A stretch of 64,000 nucleotides of DNA from Chytridium lagenaria. Taxonomy: Eukaryota; Chytridiomycota; Chytridiomycetes; Chytridiales; Chytridiaceae. Shown piece by piece: positions 22,389 to 33,610 of this stretch. The notes beneath the pieces were generated by a model. The model made no database searches. It had not been told where the DNA came from and saw only the letters and a program-made list of their open reading frames with translations. Where the stretch lies: NCBI GenBank assembly GCA_025449115.1, contig JAHLKC010000142.1, positions 42,902 to 106,901 of the forward strand, written 5' to 3'. Made by a program: the position numbers and the translations under genes. Within the stretch, counting starts at the first letter, position 1. Every line of letters begins with the position of its first letter.

Positions 22389-24422
22389 ATGGCACAGAGA
22401 GGCCAACGCCAGACTGACAGACGAGCACCATCTTCCATATCAGTCTATACGACCGTTTCAAATGCGTTAGGTTTCTCTAGTACAAACTCTTCAAATACCC
22501 TTGAAGTCTCCGTCACCCCAACTACAACCTTTTCAAAGCACTTCACTCGACTCCTCTGGCATCCACCTGTCGCTCAACTCCCTATCTCTCCGCACTTTTC
22601 TCCTCGTTGGCGTGTTCGCCTTCGCCGCCTTCGGTCCAGGTTTACAGCCTATATCTCTTTCAACATGGTGTTTTTTTTCCAACCATAATCCTCTACAGGT
22701 AAAACACCAAGATACCCAACCAAAGCTGACCCTTCCGAACAGCCGCTGCACATCTCTCCCGCACCTTCCCCTCCTCCTTACGGCAATTCTCCTAGGAACT
22801 TGGCTATCCTACTTCGGAATCCTCAACGATCCTTACCCTACCCTTCTACATCCCTTAAAAGTCTTTCCCTTTCACTAATCCCCACCTTCCTCTTCGTGCT
22901 TCCCATCCTCCTCGACCGCATAACCGCATACATGTACCATCCAACCTCCTGGTTCGCCTCCCTCACCTTTGGTGCCTCCTTCTCGGGTCTCTGGACATTG
23001 TACCCGCGTCTCTCACCCTTGGCTCCCTCTTCACTCCTGGCAGTCTTTCTTCGCTCGCATCCCCAGGGGAGCTTACTCAACTCGTTTCTCTAATCGGGGA
23101 GTGAAGGTCTCATCGCCCTCTTCGCATTCTCTGGCCCCATCATTGCCTTTTGGCTGGAGCAATACTCGTTTGACCTTACGGGTACTTATCCTCCCTTACT
23201 CGTCACACAGGATCCTATAGCTCCATTGATGCCTGGGATGACAACGCTATCCACAATGACGTGGCAACAGGTTACGATGATGAACTTTACAATGATGCCC
23301 ACGAGAAGCCTCGGAACCCCTGTTATTTCAAGACCGCAACGACATTATCGGGCATCTTCCACCCGCAACGCGTCCAGGTCTAATAACCGTTTATGGACGC
23401 CCACGAAAGCCTTCTTCGCGTTCCTCGCCGTGTCACTGTTTTATGGTGGCGCGAGGACAACGTTGATGTCAGGGAATTTTTTCCAACGAAGTGTAAATGC
23501 CAAGGAGGGTGTGAATGTTGGGTGTGTGAGTGGGGGCGTTGGGATGGCGTTAGATAAAGTGTTGAACGCGACTTCGAGTCTTGCGATACATGGTGCGGAT
23601 TTGGTCGTGTGGAGTGAGGCGATTGTTATTGTGGATGACGGGGATGTTGTGGGACGTGTGGATTCAGTGTTTGATGGGGCTACTTGGGAAATTGGGAACT
23701 TAACTGCAAAGTTGAATATTACTGTGGGAGTAAGTCTATTACGCATAAGGAGGGGAGGAGGCAGAGAGAATACCTTTGTGCTTTTTTCAAATGAAGGGGA
23801 GAGGGTTATGACGCAACGGCTTGGGTTTTCCTTTCCGTTTCGGGGCGATACACCTGGGGGAGCTGGAGCTGCTACTTGCAATCCACGCCAATACCTACGT
23901 CCCAGCATCTTCGTGTTGCCGCGATTATTGGGACTGATGTTCTTCACCCGCGATTCACCAACGCCCTTACAACGCAAGATGTTGATATCGTTGTCATGCC
24001 GGCGGCGGATTGGGGGGCGTATGGACGGTACGGGTGGAGAAATGCCGTTGTGAAAGGGTTAGAGAGTGGAGTCAGCGTTGTTCGATGCGCCTCGAGAGGA
24101 ATTTCGGGGGCTGTGACGGCTTATGGGGAGGTTGTGGGGTATCGAGAGGTTGGGGGAGACTTGGAGACGGGGATTGTGAGGGTGCCAATGAGAAGAAGAG
24201 TCAAGACTTGGTATGCAGGGTTCGGGTGGGTGATGGGGTGGGGTTGTATGGGGTTTTCGTGGTGGGTCAGTGTGATGATTTTGACGCATAGGTGAGAGTC
24301 AGGCCTTCCGTTCTTTCATATTTATTGGCCTTTGCCGTGGGCTGACCCGTTTTTTAAAATCGCTTCTTTTCAGACGCATCACTGGGTTTGCGCGGAGGAT
24401 TGTGGGGTTAGGATACTGGTGA
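22389..24422 (+). CDS. Membrane nitrilase-fold protein resembling apolipoprotein N-acyltransferase (Lnt)
   Basis: Multi-pass membrane protein with a C-terminal carbon-nitrogen hydrolase domain. N-terminal TM-like spans: LRTFLLVGVFAFAAFGPGL, SLIPTFLFVLPILL, FASLTFGASFSGLWTL, LIALFAFSGPIIAFWLE, and FFAFLAVSLFYGG before the nitrilase part. That part has ADLVVWSEAIVIV (Glu of the catalytic triad region), then AAIIGTDVLHPRF, DVDIVVMPAADWGAYGRYG, ESGVSVVRCASRGISGAV and GEVVGY, an order typical of Lnt-like proteins, then a final TM and an end exon (about 24375-24422). Where bacterial Lnt has the catalytic Cys (IC-Y-E), this reads IGTD. Several shifts or introns near 22530, 22700, 23100-23360 and 23740-23880 are unresolved, so the model is approximate. 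Function in fungi unknown to me. Confidence 0.6.
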
Positions 24423-24923
24423 CCGTTTGACCAGAATTAATGAACGTCGCGACACGTAGATAATACCCTTTTTTTTGGTTCACGAAAAGATCCAACTTGT
24501 TTATATAGTTTCTCCTCTATGTCTTGTTTTTGTTGTAGTTTTGGTCTGTAGTTAACAAGCACGTCGATATCATCTAATCGCCATCAGAATAAAAAGACTG
24601 TTTGCTTTTAGCATTATAGTGTGCGCCTAGGTGAGGAGCTGGAGGAGCGGCGATCCAGTTGTAACCCCGTATCTGCCCTTTACTCGCATCATGATCCGAA
24701 TAACAGGGATCTTTTTGGCCGATACATCTTCAGGATCTTAGTGTCGTATTTTGATGTCTAGTGGTGAATAAAAGTGTATGAAGTTTACATGTTTTAAAAA
24801 TATTACTGTACGATGGACGCGTCGACACTTCTTCAGCAATTTTTTATAAAACTCGGCAGCACTCCAACGTGGAAGACAGAAGCAATTTTATTGCGTACAC
24901 GCCAACTTTTCGTTGACTTCTTT
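24423..24923. other. Convergent 3' intergenic region
   Basis: Lies between the 3' ends of the Lnt-like gene and the aldo-keto reductase. T-rich run near 24470-24480 and AATAAA-like sequence near 24590 and 24768 fit transcript ends on the plus strand. No gene seen. Confidence 0.5.
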
Positions 24924-26478
24924 TCAACGCCTATACTCATCTCCGCAATCCTATTCCAGATAAATCGTCAACACAGTCATCCAACCAATACGCGGCACTT
25001 ACTCCAACAATCTCAAACATCTTTGCGCTATTTGATTCGCCAACACCTTGTTGATTTCCTCGTAATCCTGTTGCGAAAGTTTGAATGAAACACTTTTCGT
25101 TGTCTTCAATGTGATCAGATTGACCAAGTCGGGATCCCACTATCACACCACAACCGCGCTAGGATGAATATGAGTAATAGAAGTAAAAGGCGGCCATACG
25201 GTCTTTCAAGAATGAATCGCGTGGCGACGTTGGCGATGCTGACATTGTGGCTGAGTGTCGTTAGAATAAAAAGAATGCATTGGATAACCCGAAGGAATAC
25301 TCACCGATCACCAACGACTTTTAGAGTTTTAAGAAGAATCTTGGAAGAGATTCCATCCGCCGAACACATTGATCATTGAAGATACTTGCGCTGAGACGGA
25401 GTAGCACCAGTCTTGGGAGGTGGGGCATTCAAATATTTATCACTCAACCCTATACGTCAAAGTTAAATAAAACATAAACCATTTAATCAAAACCCACATC
25501 CTCGCAAAAAGTCCATACGTCAAAGCTTAATCCCATGCTTTTCACAGAACGGTCCCATCCTCACATCCGGTCTCAAATCCACAAACTGTATTGCACTGAT
25601 TTGACGCAATCGGGATTCCCAGATTCACCATCTCCTCAAGTCGTTCCGTATCAAAGTTTGTGAGCGCAATGTTGGAGATGAGACCCTCGTCCTTAAGTTG
25701 TTTCATAACGAGGAGGGCGTCGAGTAGCGTTTGTCTGAGTAGTCCCACCAGTGAAATTGGAGACAGTCAATGGTTGTGGTATTCATGCGACGGAGACGGT
25801 CGCGCATGGCCGTTTCCACGATGCTACGGGTCATAGGGCCTGAAGAGGGTTAATGTTAGGATGATGAATTTCAATACCTGGTTGTGGACACCATTTTGTG
25901 AATCCCAAGAGAGGTTTGGGATCGTGGAGAGAGCGACGGAAATCGGCCTTCAAGGTAATGCGTCAGTGTTTGGGATGCTGCGAGAGAGGAGGATAAGGAT
26001 GGCGGGTACACTTACGTAGAGAAGCTGCGAGGTGTAAAAGATAGATGGAAGGTAGTATGTTGTTAGTCGATTGTCTAAGCAACAAAAGGAGGCAGGACAG
26101 TGAATACCTCTGCGTCTCCATCTATTTGATAAGAGGGTAAAAATCATCAGTATCGGTGCATGAACATCAAATCGTGTTAACTTACAATGATCAGCCATGT
26201 CTACAACCACGCGCGTTTTGATAAAGTGCATGAATTCATATGGAAGATACCACGAACTAGTGAGTACGGAGCAAACCAGAGTCCTCGGAAGGCCAACAAG
26301 AAAAAGGACAGTAGTGTATACCGAAAGTTCGCATTCCAGCATCGTAATGCTTCTTCATAGAACTTATAATATCATTCTTTGACGCAGACCCCCACGCAGG
26401 CGAGCTCAACTGCCATAATCCAATTAGTAGCCTGTTGACAGCAGGCAATGATCCGATGGCAACCGTCCTTTCCGTCAT
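24924..26478 (-). CDS. Aldo-keto reductase family protein
   Basis: NADPH-dependent oxidoreductase with a (beta/alpha)8 barrel. Readable parts from the start at 26478: MTERTVAIGSLPAVNRLLIG, LWQLSSPAWGSASKNDII, KKHYDAGMRTF, DMADHY-type catalytic Asp region (DMADH at about 26195), FRRSLHDPKPLLGFTKWCP, DRLRRMNTTTIDCLQFHWWDYSDKRY, LVMKQLKDEGLISNIALTNF, FVDLRPDVRMGPFCEKHGI, FLSDKYLNAPPP, VIVGSRLGQSDHIEDN, and the last exon 24924-24950 (DCGDEYRR-stop). This layout matches fungal oxidoreductases of the L-galactose/arabinose dehydrogenase-like group; the substrate is unknown. One-base corrections are needed at about 25722-25725 and near 25100 (AAAA after EDNE). Introns are short, as in neighbours. Confidence 0.82.
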
Positions 26479-26784
26479 GGTGATAATGGAGCTGTTGAAT
26501 GGAATGCGATCGAATGGACTATTTGAATCGACAATTCATCGTACCAAACCTTCGATCTGTGCCAAGCAAATAAATATTCAACCTTCACGCCACAGATAAA
26601 ATATAATAGACAAAAAGTGTAAAAACAAGAAACAAAAACATGAGGCGAGTTCAAATTGAAGCCTCCAAAAAAATAAAACAACAATAATCAGAAACACATA
26701 ATTAAAAAAACACGTTAAACAGCTCTTCTTCCCCCCCCGCAAAAAAAAAGTCATATCCCTCCTTCTTTGTAAACTTGTCATGGA
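26479..26784. other. Promoter and 3' spacer
   Basis: About 300 bp between the aldo-keto reductase start and the end of the Uds1 gene, both on the minus strand. A/T-rich with a C9 run at about 26731 and an A9 run next to it. No gene seen. Confidence 0.5.
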
Positions 26785-29700
26785 TCATGCATAATGCAGC
26801 CGTTGCGGTTGCTCTCCCGCCAGCCATCTCAAATTCGTTTGCGTCCCGATATTGGTCTTATTGTACAAATCCTCATCCCGATCTCGCTGTGCAGCGCGGA
26901 GCTGGACTTCAAGTTGTGACCGGAGATTAGCTTCCCTGCTAACCTGCCCAGCATATTCAGAGCGTAAATCCTAGAAATAGGTTAGTTAGGCGAAAACCAT
27001 TAACAAAGTGAAAACAATGCAATGAGGAGAGTATACTTACTGCCACCATTTTCCTGAATTCGGTGCGAAGCTTTTGTGTGCTGGGAGGCTCGCTCGAGAG
27101 CGAGCTACCACCAAGTTTGTCAACAGCGAGGTCTTGAAGACGGACTTGAAGGTTTGAGATTTCTTCACGTTGGGCCGTCATGAGTGTTTCGTAACGTCTA
27201 CGTTCCGCATCCCAATCCATGTTTCCACGGCGAACCTAAACGCAAAGAAGAAGTAAGCAAAAGCGCCAAAAATCGACTACAAGAAAAAGAAAAGAAAAGG
27301 ATTATGATGCAACTGAAAAATCCCACCTTATCATGATCCTTCCTCATGCCATCCAATTCTGCCTGCATACTCTGCACCCTAATAGCCTGATCATCCAACT
27401 CTTCCAATAGCTCATTCTTAGCCGTCTTTAACCCACAATAGTCTCCTGCATCCTTTCAATCTCCCCTTGTAAAGCTTTCTCTGTCGCCCTATCCGTCACT
27501 CTCGGCGCAGCACTACTCCTAGCCTCATGCACCTCCCTCTGCGCCTCATCCAGCTTTCTCTGTAAAACATCCAGCTGCTGTCTCAACATATTTTGCGCCT
27601 CTTTACTCTCAGCAAGCGCACGTTCAGCTTGTAACCGCTCGGTATCGTGTTTACTCAACTCAGCCATATAGTCTCGCTCAACACTTTCAAGCTCCCCACG
27701 GACAGCCTCGAAATCCTCCAAATGCTGTTCAAGCTCCCGAACACGGTCATCACATTCAGTTTGAAGCGCCTGCATCTGCTGCCGATGTTTCTGTTCAAGC
27801 AACGCGATTTCCCGTTGCTTTCGATCCGTATCATCCCGCATCTGTTCCGCCAGCGTCTGAGCCGCCTGAACGTCATACTTGAGTCTATCAATGGCAGCCT
27901 CATACTCTCTCGCCTTTGTCGAGAACGTCCCAGAAGCTTCCAACTCCTGTTGCTTGTAGTTCCGAACCTGGCGTTCAAGATCGTCAATGGATTCTTGGAG
28001 ACGTTCACGGTCTTGGAAGAACTGGGATTTGGACGTCACGAGAGCGGCTTCGGATCGTGATAGACGGTTTTGCATTTGATCAATTTCTTCGCGGTGGTCG
28101 TCGCGGAGACGTTGGAGGTCTTCATCGTGACGGGCACGGAGAGAGTCGAGAGCGGAAGAGTGGGTGTTACGTAATGTCTCTGTCTCACGATCAAGACGAG
28201 ATAAGAGATCGGATTCCAAGTTCTTGGATGAACTCTCAAGTTGAGACCGAAGATCCGTGAGTTCACGTTGCTTATCACGATTGTTTTGATCACGAAGACG
28301 AGCAATCTCCTCACGATGGGCAACTTCTGTCTGCTCCTTCTCCTCATCATGAGCTTGTTGGACTTCCATGAGTTGTTCCCTGAAGAGCTGTTCAGAGGTT
28401 TCAAGACGTCGTCGAAGATCATCAGCGGCTTTATCTTCAACCTCTTGAATCTGTCTTCGAAGTTCTAAATCATTCGAACGTCGAACATCTTCAAGCCGTT
28501 GTCGAAGATCCGTCACCTCTCTCTCAAGATCTTCAATAAACCTCTCGCTTTTCTCCCTTTCAGATGAAACCATATCTTTCAGCTCTCGATCATGGGTCTC
28601 CCGCAGCGCCTCCAACTCAGCTTTTTGCGCCATTTCAATCTCCATGGCCTGAGACCTAAACACATTCTCCATTTCCGTCAACCGATTTAACAGATCATCA
28701 CGTTCCCTCTCCAATCGCCCATCTCCGTCTCTCTCCCCTCAAGATCAATCTTTAATTTCCTCGCATTCCAATCTCGCTCTCAATCTTCCTCTTCAAGTCA
28801 TCACACTCAACCTCATGTTTCCTCGTCAACTCCCTCTCAAGCTCTCTTAACTTTCTATCCTGATTCAACACCCACTCCCTCTCAGCATCCCTCATCTTCC
28901 TGTCAAACCCATCCCGAGATCCCTCTCAACATCTCTCAAAGCACGTTCATGCTTCTCCGTCAACCTCGTCATCTCCCTCGTATGAGTCGCCTGGATCTCT
29001 TCCAACTTTCTCGTCGCAGATGAACTCGAAGTCGAGTTCATTATCTCCGCATCCTTGACTTGTTTCTTCAGATGCATCAACTCACTCTCAAGCCTCTCAT
29101 TCGACCGCTCCAGATTCCTCAAATCATTCTTCAACTCCTTCTCCCTCCCATCGAGCATCTTCATGTCCTTCATCGAAGTCGATACCTCACTCCTCGCCTC
29201 CCTAAGCTCCCCTTCAATTCCTTCAAGACGTCTCTGCATCTCCCTCCGCTCCCCTACAATCTTTGTAACCCTCACCACCAATTCCCCAACACTGAACGTC
29301 TCCCCTCTCCCTCCAGGGGAAACAGGTGGCGTTCGATTCTTCGGCGACAACACCTCGGGCAACTCCACCCACAACCTCTTTAAACTCCTCATATCCTCAT
29401 CATTTACTCCACTCACACTCCCCGCATCCTTTCTCGACCCCTTCCGACTCCCATACCTCGTAGACCCCCCTCATCATCCTCCGTATCCGATTCCGCCTTC
29501 CTTAACTTCTCCTCCAACTCCCTCACCCGTCGTTTTTCAGCCTCCAACAATCCCACCACCCTCTCCTTCTCCCCCATCGCCTCCTTCAACTGCCCCCCAA
29601 GGGTCGTCCTCAACCCCTCAGTCTGCATCTGGACCTGCTCTCTCACCATCACTGAATTCCTGGCAGTCCGTCCACTCATACTTCCAGGTGATCGTTCCCC

Positions 29701-32700
29701 ACTCCTCACCCGTTCCTCCAACGCCACAACCTGCTCCCTCAACCGTCTCTCAACAACACTCGCCCCCTCTCCACTCGCAGCAACAGCAGCCGCAGCCGCC
29801 TTCTCCCTCATCTCAAGCTGATTCGTCGCCTCCTCCAACTCAGCCAACAGTTCACTAATCATCCGATCCTTGCTCTCCATCACCCCCAAATCCTCATCAA
29901 GCTGTTTCTGCATCCCAAGCAATTTGTCATTCACATTCGCGAAATCCTCTTGAGTCGTCGAGAGCTCCGCTTTCAACGTCGCCACTTCAAGTTTCAAACG
30001 GTTCACGTCAGATGAACCAGGTGATCCCGCCCTCCCCACCTCCATCTCCTTCAACCGTCTCTCGAAATTCCGCTCACTCCTCGCACGTTCCTCCCGTTCT
30101 TGATCAAGCAGTCGGCGTGCGTTCTCAAGATCCCGTCTCAACGGCTCCCCCTCCCCTTCAAGTCTCAAAACCGTCGATTTCAACACACTAATCTCCCTCT
30201 CACTCTCCCTAATCTTACTCTCCGCGCTCTTCAGTTCCGCGGTACCCCCCTTCTCTAACCCTCCTTCCTCTTTATTTGCAGCAGCGCCCCACCTTAAAAC
30301 ACCCGCGGTATGTTTCAACACAACCCGTTCAACCTCCATCAACTTCCCCGTCACCTTCCACAAATCCGTAGCAATCGCATCCACCTTTCGATTCGCCGTC
30401 GCAAGCTGCTCCTGCGCTGTCCGGGATTGAGCTTTATCCGTGTTGGTCTTGGTCAACGCCAACGCCGCCTCCCGGATCCGAGACTCCAACGTCAAGCGGT
30501 TCTGCAATGACGCCACTTGCGACGATAAAACCGCGAACTCCTTCTTTTTCTCCTCAAATCGCTCTTGAGTGTATATGGTGTAGGTTTTGGATTCTTGGAG
30601 GGCGTCGCCGAGCATTGTAGATAGGGTGGAAGGGTCCGCTTGTTCGAGGATGGACGAGGTGGAGTTTACGGTGAGCCCGGACATGTGTTTCCGGTTAGCG
30701 TCGTCACGCGCTAAATCGTTTGAACGGGAGCGTTCACGGGATTTAGAGCGATCACGGAGGGGTGACCGAATGGGAGGGTCGGTTGGACGTGTTGAGCGGG
30801 AAGTTTCGGAACCATCCAGGTTTGAGCCTGGGGATGTGGATCGACCTGCTATTTTCTCCCGAAGAGGGGTTGGCGCCCCTCTTTCTGATCGGGACCCGTC
30901 ACGACGGGATTGTTGACGGGATTTAGAGAGATCGGTTTCTGCGGAGGCTGTGGAGTCGGTAGAGTTGCGACGGGAGAGGGTGGTGGGAGGTTGTGTGCGG
31001 GTAGTTGTTTGAGGGGTGGCGGTGCGGCTTGAACCGCTGACATTTGTAGCAGTTGTGCCGGTGCGAGAGAGGAGTTTTGGGGAGGACACGGAGGTCGGGG
31101 AACGGGTTATAGGGTTGGGTTGGAGAAGGTCGGGTTCTAAAGGTGGTGGAGGGTCACCGCGGTCGACGGCGAGACGGTCAGTTGCGTTTCGGATCATATC
31201 GCGGTCATTTGTTGGACGTCGTCGACGTTCTGGGATGACGACGGGTGTGTCCTCCATTTTATTGCGGGAGGAGCCGCGGGCGGTGATTTTGACGTCAGAT
31301 TTCATGGCGGGGTCGGTTGTTGGGGATTTCGAGGGGGTGGAGGGAGGGGTTGAGATGAGGCTTCGTCGGCGCCGAAATCAAAGTCACCGATTTGGGCGAG
31401 GAGGTTGGTGATGTTGGCACCGGTGGGTTTGGTGGGATCGGATCGCGGGTCGGCTCTGGGATCGGTTCTTGGATCGCGGCGGGCCTGTTTAAGCAAGGTA
31501 GGGGTCAGTGGGAGGATGGCTTTACTAAAAATAGGGTTGATGTGTTTACCCTAGGGTCTGGGTTCCGGGGTCGCCCTCACGCCTTCTCTCTGTGTCCCGT
31601 CTTTCCGCGTCTCTTTCGCGATCTCTCTGTTGGTGATGATGTTAAAGCCTTAATATTGGTTTTCTGGTAAAGCAAGTAGAATAAAATTGATAACTCACCC
31701 GAGGATCCCTTTCCCGCTTCTGCCGTCCTCCTTCAAAACAATAAAGTGTTAAACAATATCCAGATACGGCAAAATTGAATGGTTAATAAATGTTGCCTGC
31801 GGCTACAGAAAACAGAGGGGTTGAGCTTGAACGAAAAGGAGGCGGCTTGCTTTTGAAGTCAAAATCCCATATCTCTAAATGCCTTGCAAAGGGTATCACT
31901 TTTTCAAACTTGCTAAAGCAAACTGCGTTGCTAGCAACGGACATATCGCAGGTAATGTCACTTTTCGTCCAAGATCGCTCACGATCCCGTCATCTTTCCT
32001 TTAGTCTTTCTTGTAAAATAATACTACTCACCCCACGCGGTCTCTCTCGATACTTGTCTCTATCCCTCGGATCTCCTCTCGGGTCCCTGTTCCGGTCAGG
32101 CGGAGGCCTATCTTTATCAGGCCCTAACCTCTCCCTTTCCCTTTCCCTATCTGCCCTCTCCCGCTCGGTGCGCTCAGGACGATCGGGTCTGCTGGCATCA
32201 CCTCTATCGGGTCTATCAGGCCTATCAGAACGATCAGGTCGACCGTCTGCTCTGTCCCTATCTGACCGTTCCCGGTAATCAGGTCTCCTCTCTCGAGGGT
32301 CTCCACCGCCACTCCACCAAGCAATCCTCGCAGCCTCCCTTTCTCTATCCCTGTCCATACGATCACGGCCACCCGCTCTATCCCGAGATGACGAGGACGA
32401 AGGAACTGCACCATCAACACCAGGAGGTGGTGCACCACGATCGTAACGGTCTCTGGGATCTCGGTCCGGCCGTTCCCCTCGTTCCCTGTCTCGATCTCGT
32501 TCTCCTCCTCGTTCTCCTCTTTCTCTGTCTGAGTAGTCACCCCTCGGTCTGTCCCTGCCATTGGGAGGGGTAGGGCCACCTCTGGTTCCATCGCGATCCC
32601 CTCTGTCTCTGTCTCTCTCTCTATCTCGAGGGTCTGCACCACCACCAGGACCAGCGGCAGCGTAACGATCACGGTCCCTGGGATCTGGGAGGTTCATACG

Positions 32701-32926
32701 GAGAGCTTGTTCCCTTGGATCCCGAGAAGCGTCTCGCCGCATGGGAGGCGCTCCAGCGCTGTCTCCATTTGGTCTGTCTACTGTTGGTCTACGGCGATCA
32801 TAGCCATTTGGCTGCAACGGAAAGTATGATGGTGGATATCGGTTAGTATATTGGACATCAAAAGAAGGAAAAGTTGAAGGGTGGCTTCCTCGTTTACAAT
32901 TGAAAAAGAACACTGACCGTGGACAT
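26785..32926 (-). CDS. Very large Uds1 (up-regulated during septation) coiled-coil protein with Arg/Asp-rich N terminus
   Basis: Fungal-specific Uds1-domain protein, a family linked to septation and cytokinesis; about 1,800 residues here. First exon 32918-32926 holds three codons (ATG TCC ACG). From 32811 follows PNGYDRRRPTVDRPNG and about 260 residues dominated by Arg, Asp, Gly, Pro (repeats such as RDRDRYRERP, DRSDRPDRPDRG). Small exons to about 31480 contain QARRDPRTDPRADPRSDP and NITNLLAQIGDFDFGADE. The Uds1 core lies at about 30450-30600 (YTQERFEEKKKEFAVL, LTLESRIREAALALTK). From 30300 to 26800 the chain is nearly continuous heptad-rich coiled coil (for example ERERDDLLNRLTEMENVF). The last exon ends LAGEQPQRLHYA-stop at 26785. 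Frames change near 31305, 29440 and 28720-28900, explained by introns or homopolymer shifts, so it could be two genes, but the Uds1 layout favours one. Confidence 0.75.
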
Positions 32927-32984
32927 TGCATTTGTAATTCAAGATCCCGTCCTCCTGTTCTCCCTCCAAGTAGTTAGACAGTAG

Positions 32985-32997
32985 CAGATGATGAGTA

Positions 32998-33030
<33 letters not shown>

Positions 33031-33610
33031 CTGCTGTCCACTTGAGGTGGAGAGTGCGGTCAGTCGTTTGGGAGTTGATGCAAATATATATAGTGTTTCA
33101 GAAATATATAACTTTTTCCCCCTCTCGTCTTTTTCGGGATTGGATGCGATGCCCTCTGTTTTCAGAGAGTGTGATCGGGTGGTGATGAATGAATGAATGA
33201 ACGAATGAATGAATGAATGCGTGCTGGATGAGGGATAATGACGATGATGGTGATGATGATCAGGTGTAAATACGCTGTAGAGAGAGAGAGAGAGATGAAG
33301 CCTATAAAAAGTCTCTCCAGGTGACTGCGTGTACCTGCCTAAACCCTTATTATAACTATATACACTGGCCCATATATAATCAATGAATGAATGAATGAAT
33401 GAAATGAGTGACTTGAATGGACGAGTAGTACAAATGTGTGTTACTTTTATTCCCAGAAATTTTTATCACAAAAAAAAGTATTTTAATTTTTTGGATTTAT
33501 TATTATTTATTATTATTATTATTTGTTTCAATTCATGCCACATTATTCATGGAAATGACAAGCACCAACAGCAACAACAACAACAACAACAGCAACAATC
33601 CTGCGTTAGT
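32985..33610. repeat. Cluster of microsatellites between divergent Uds1 and guanylate kinase genes
   Basis: At least six different short tandem repeats in about 600 bp: (ATG)n at about 32997-33030, (GAAT)n at 33186-33220, GATGATG at 33240-33261, (GA)n at 33282-33294, (AATG)n at 33382-33402, TTATTA at 33496-33522, and (AAC)n at 33565-33600. The last lies in the coding start of the kinase and encodes an Asn run. The rest fills the bidirectional promoter. Confidence 0.85.

Noticed and set aside
27647..28468. Plus-strand open frames opposite the Uds1 coiled coil
   Set aside because: Antisense shadows of heptad-rich coding sequence; the minus strand has the regular coiled-coil pattern.
29055..29858. 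Long Pro/Ser-rich plus-strand frame of 267 codons
   Set aside because: It is the reverse complement of Arg/Glu/Gly-rich coding sequence of the Uds1 gene; composition follows from that, with no domain seen.
32985..33030. CRISPR-like or satellite array
   Set aside because: It is a simple trinucleotide repeat without spacers, and CRISPR arrays do not occur in fungal nuclear DNA.
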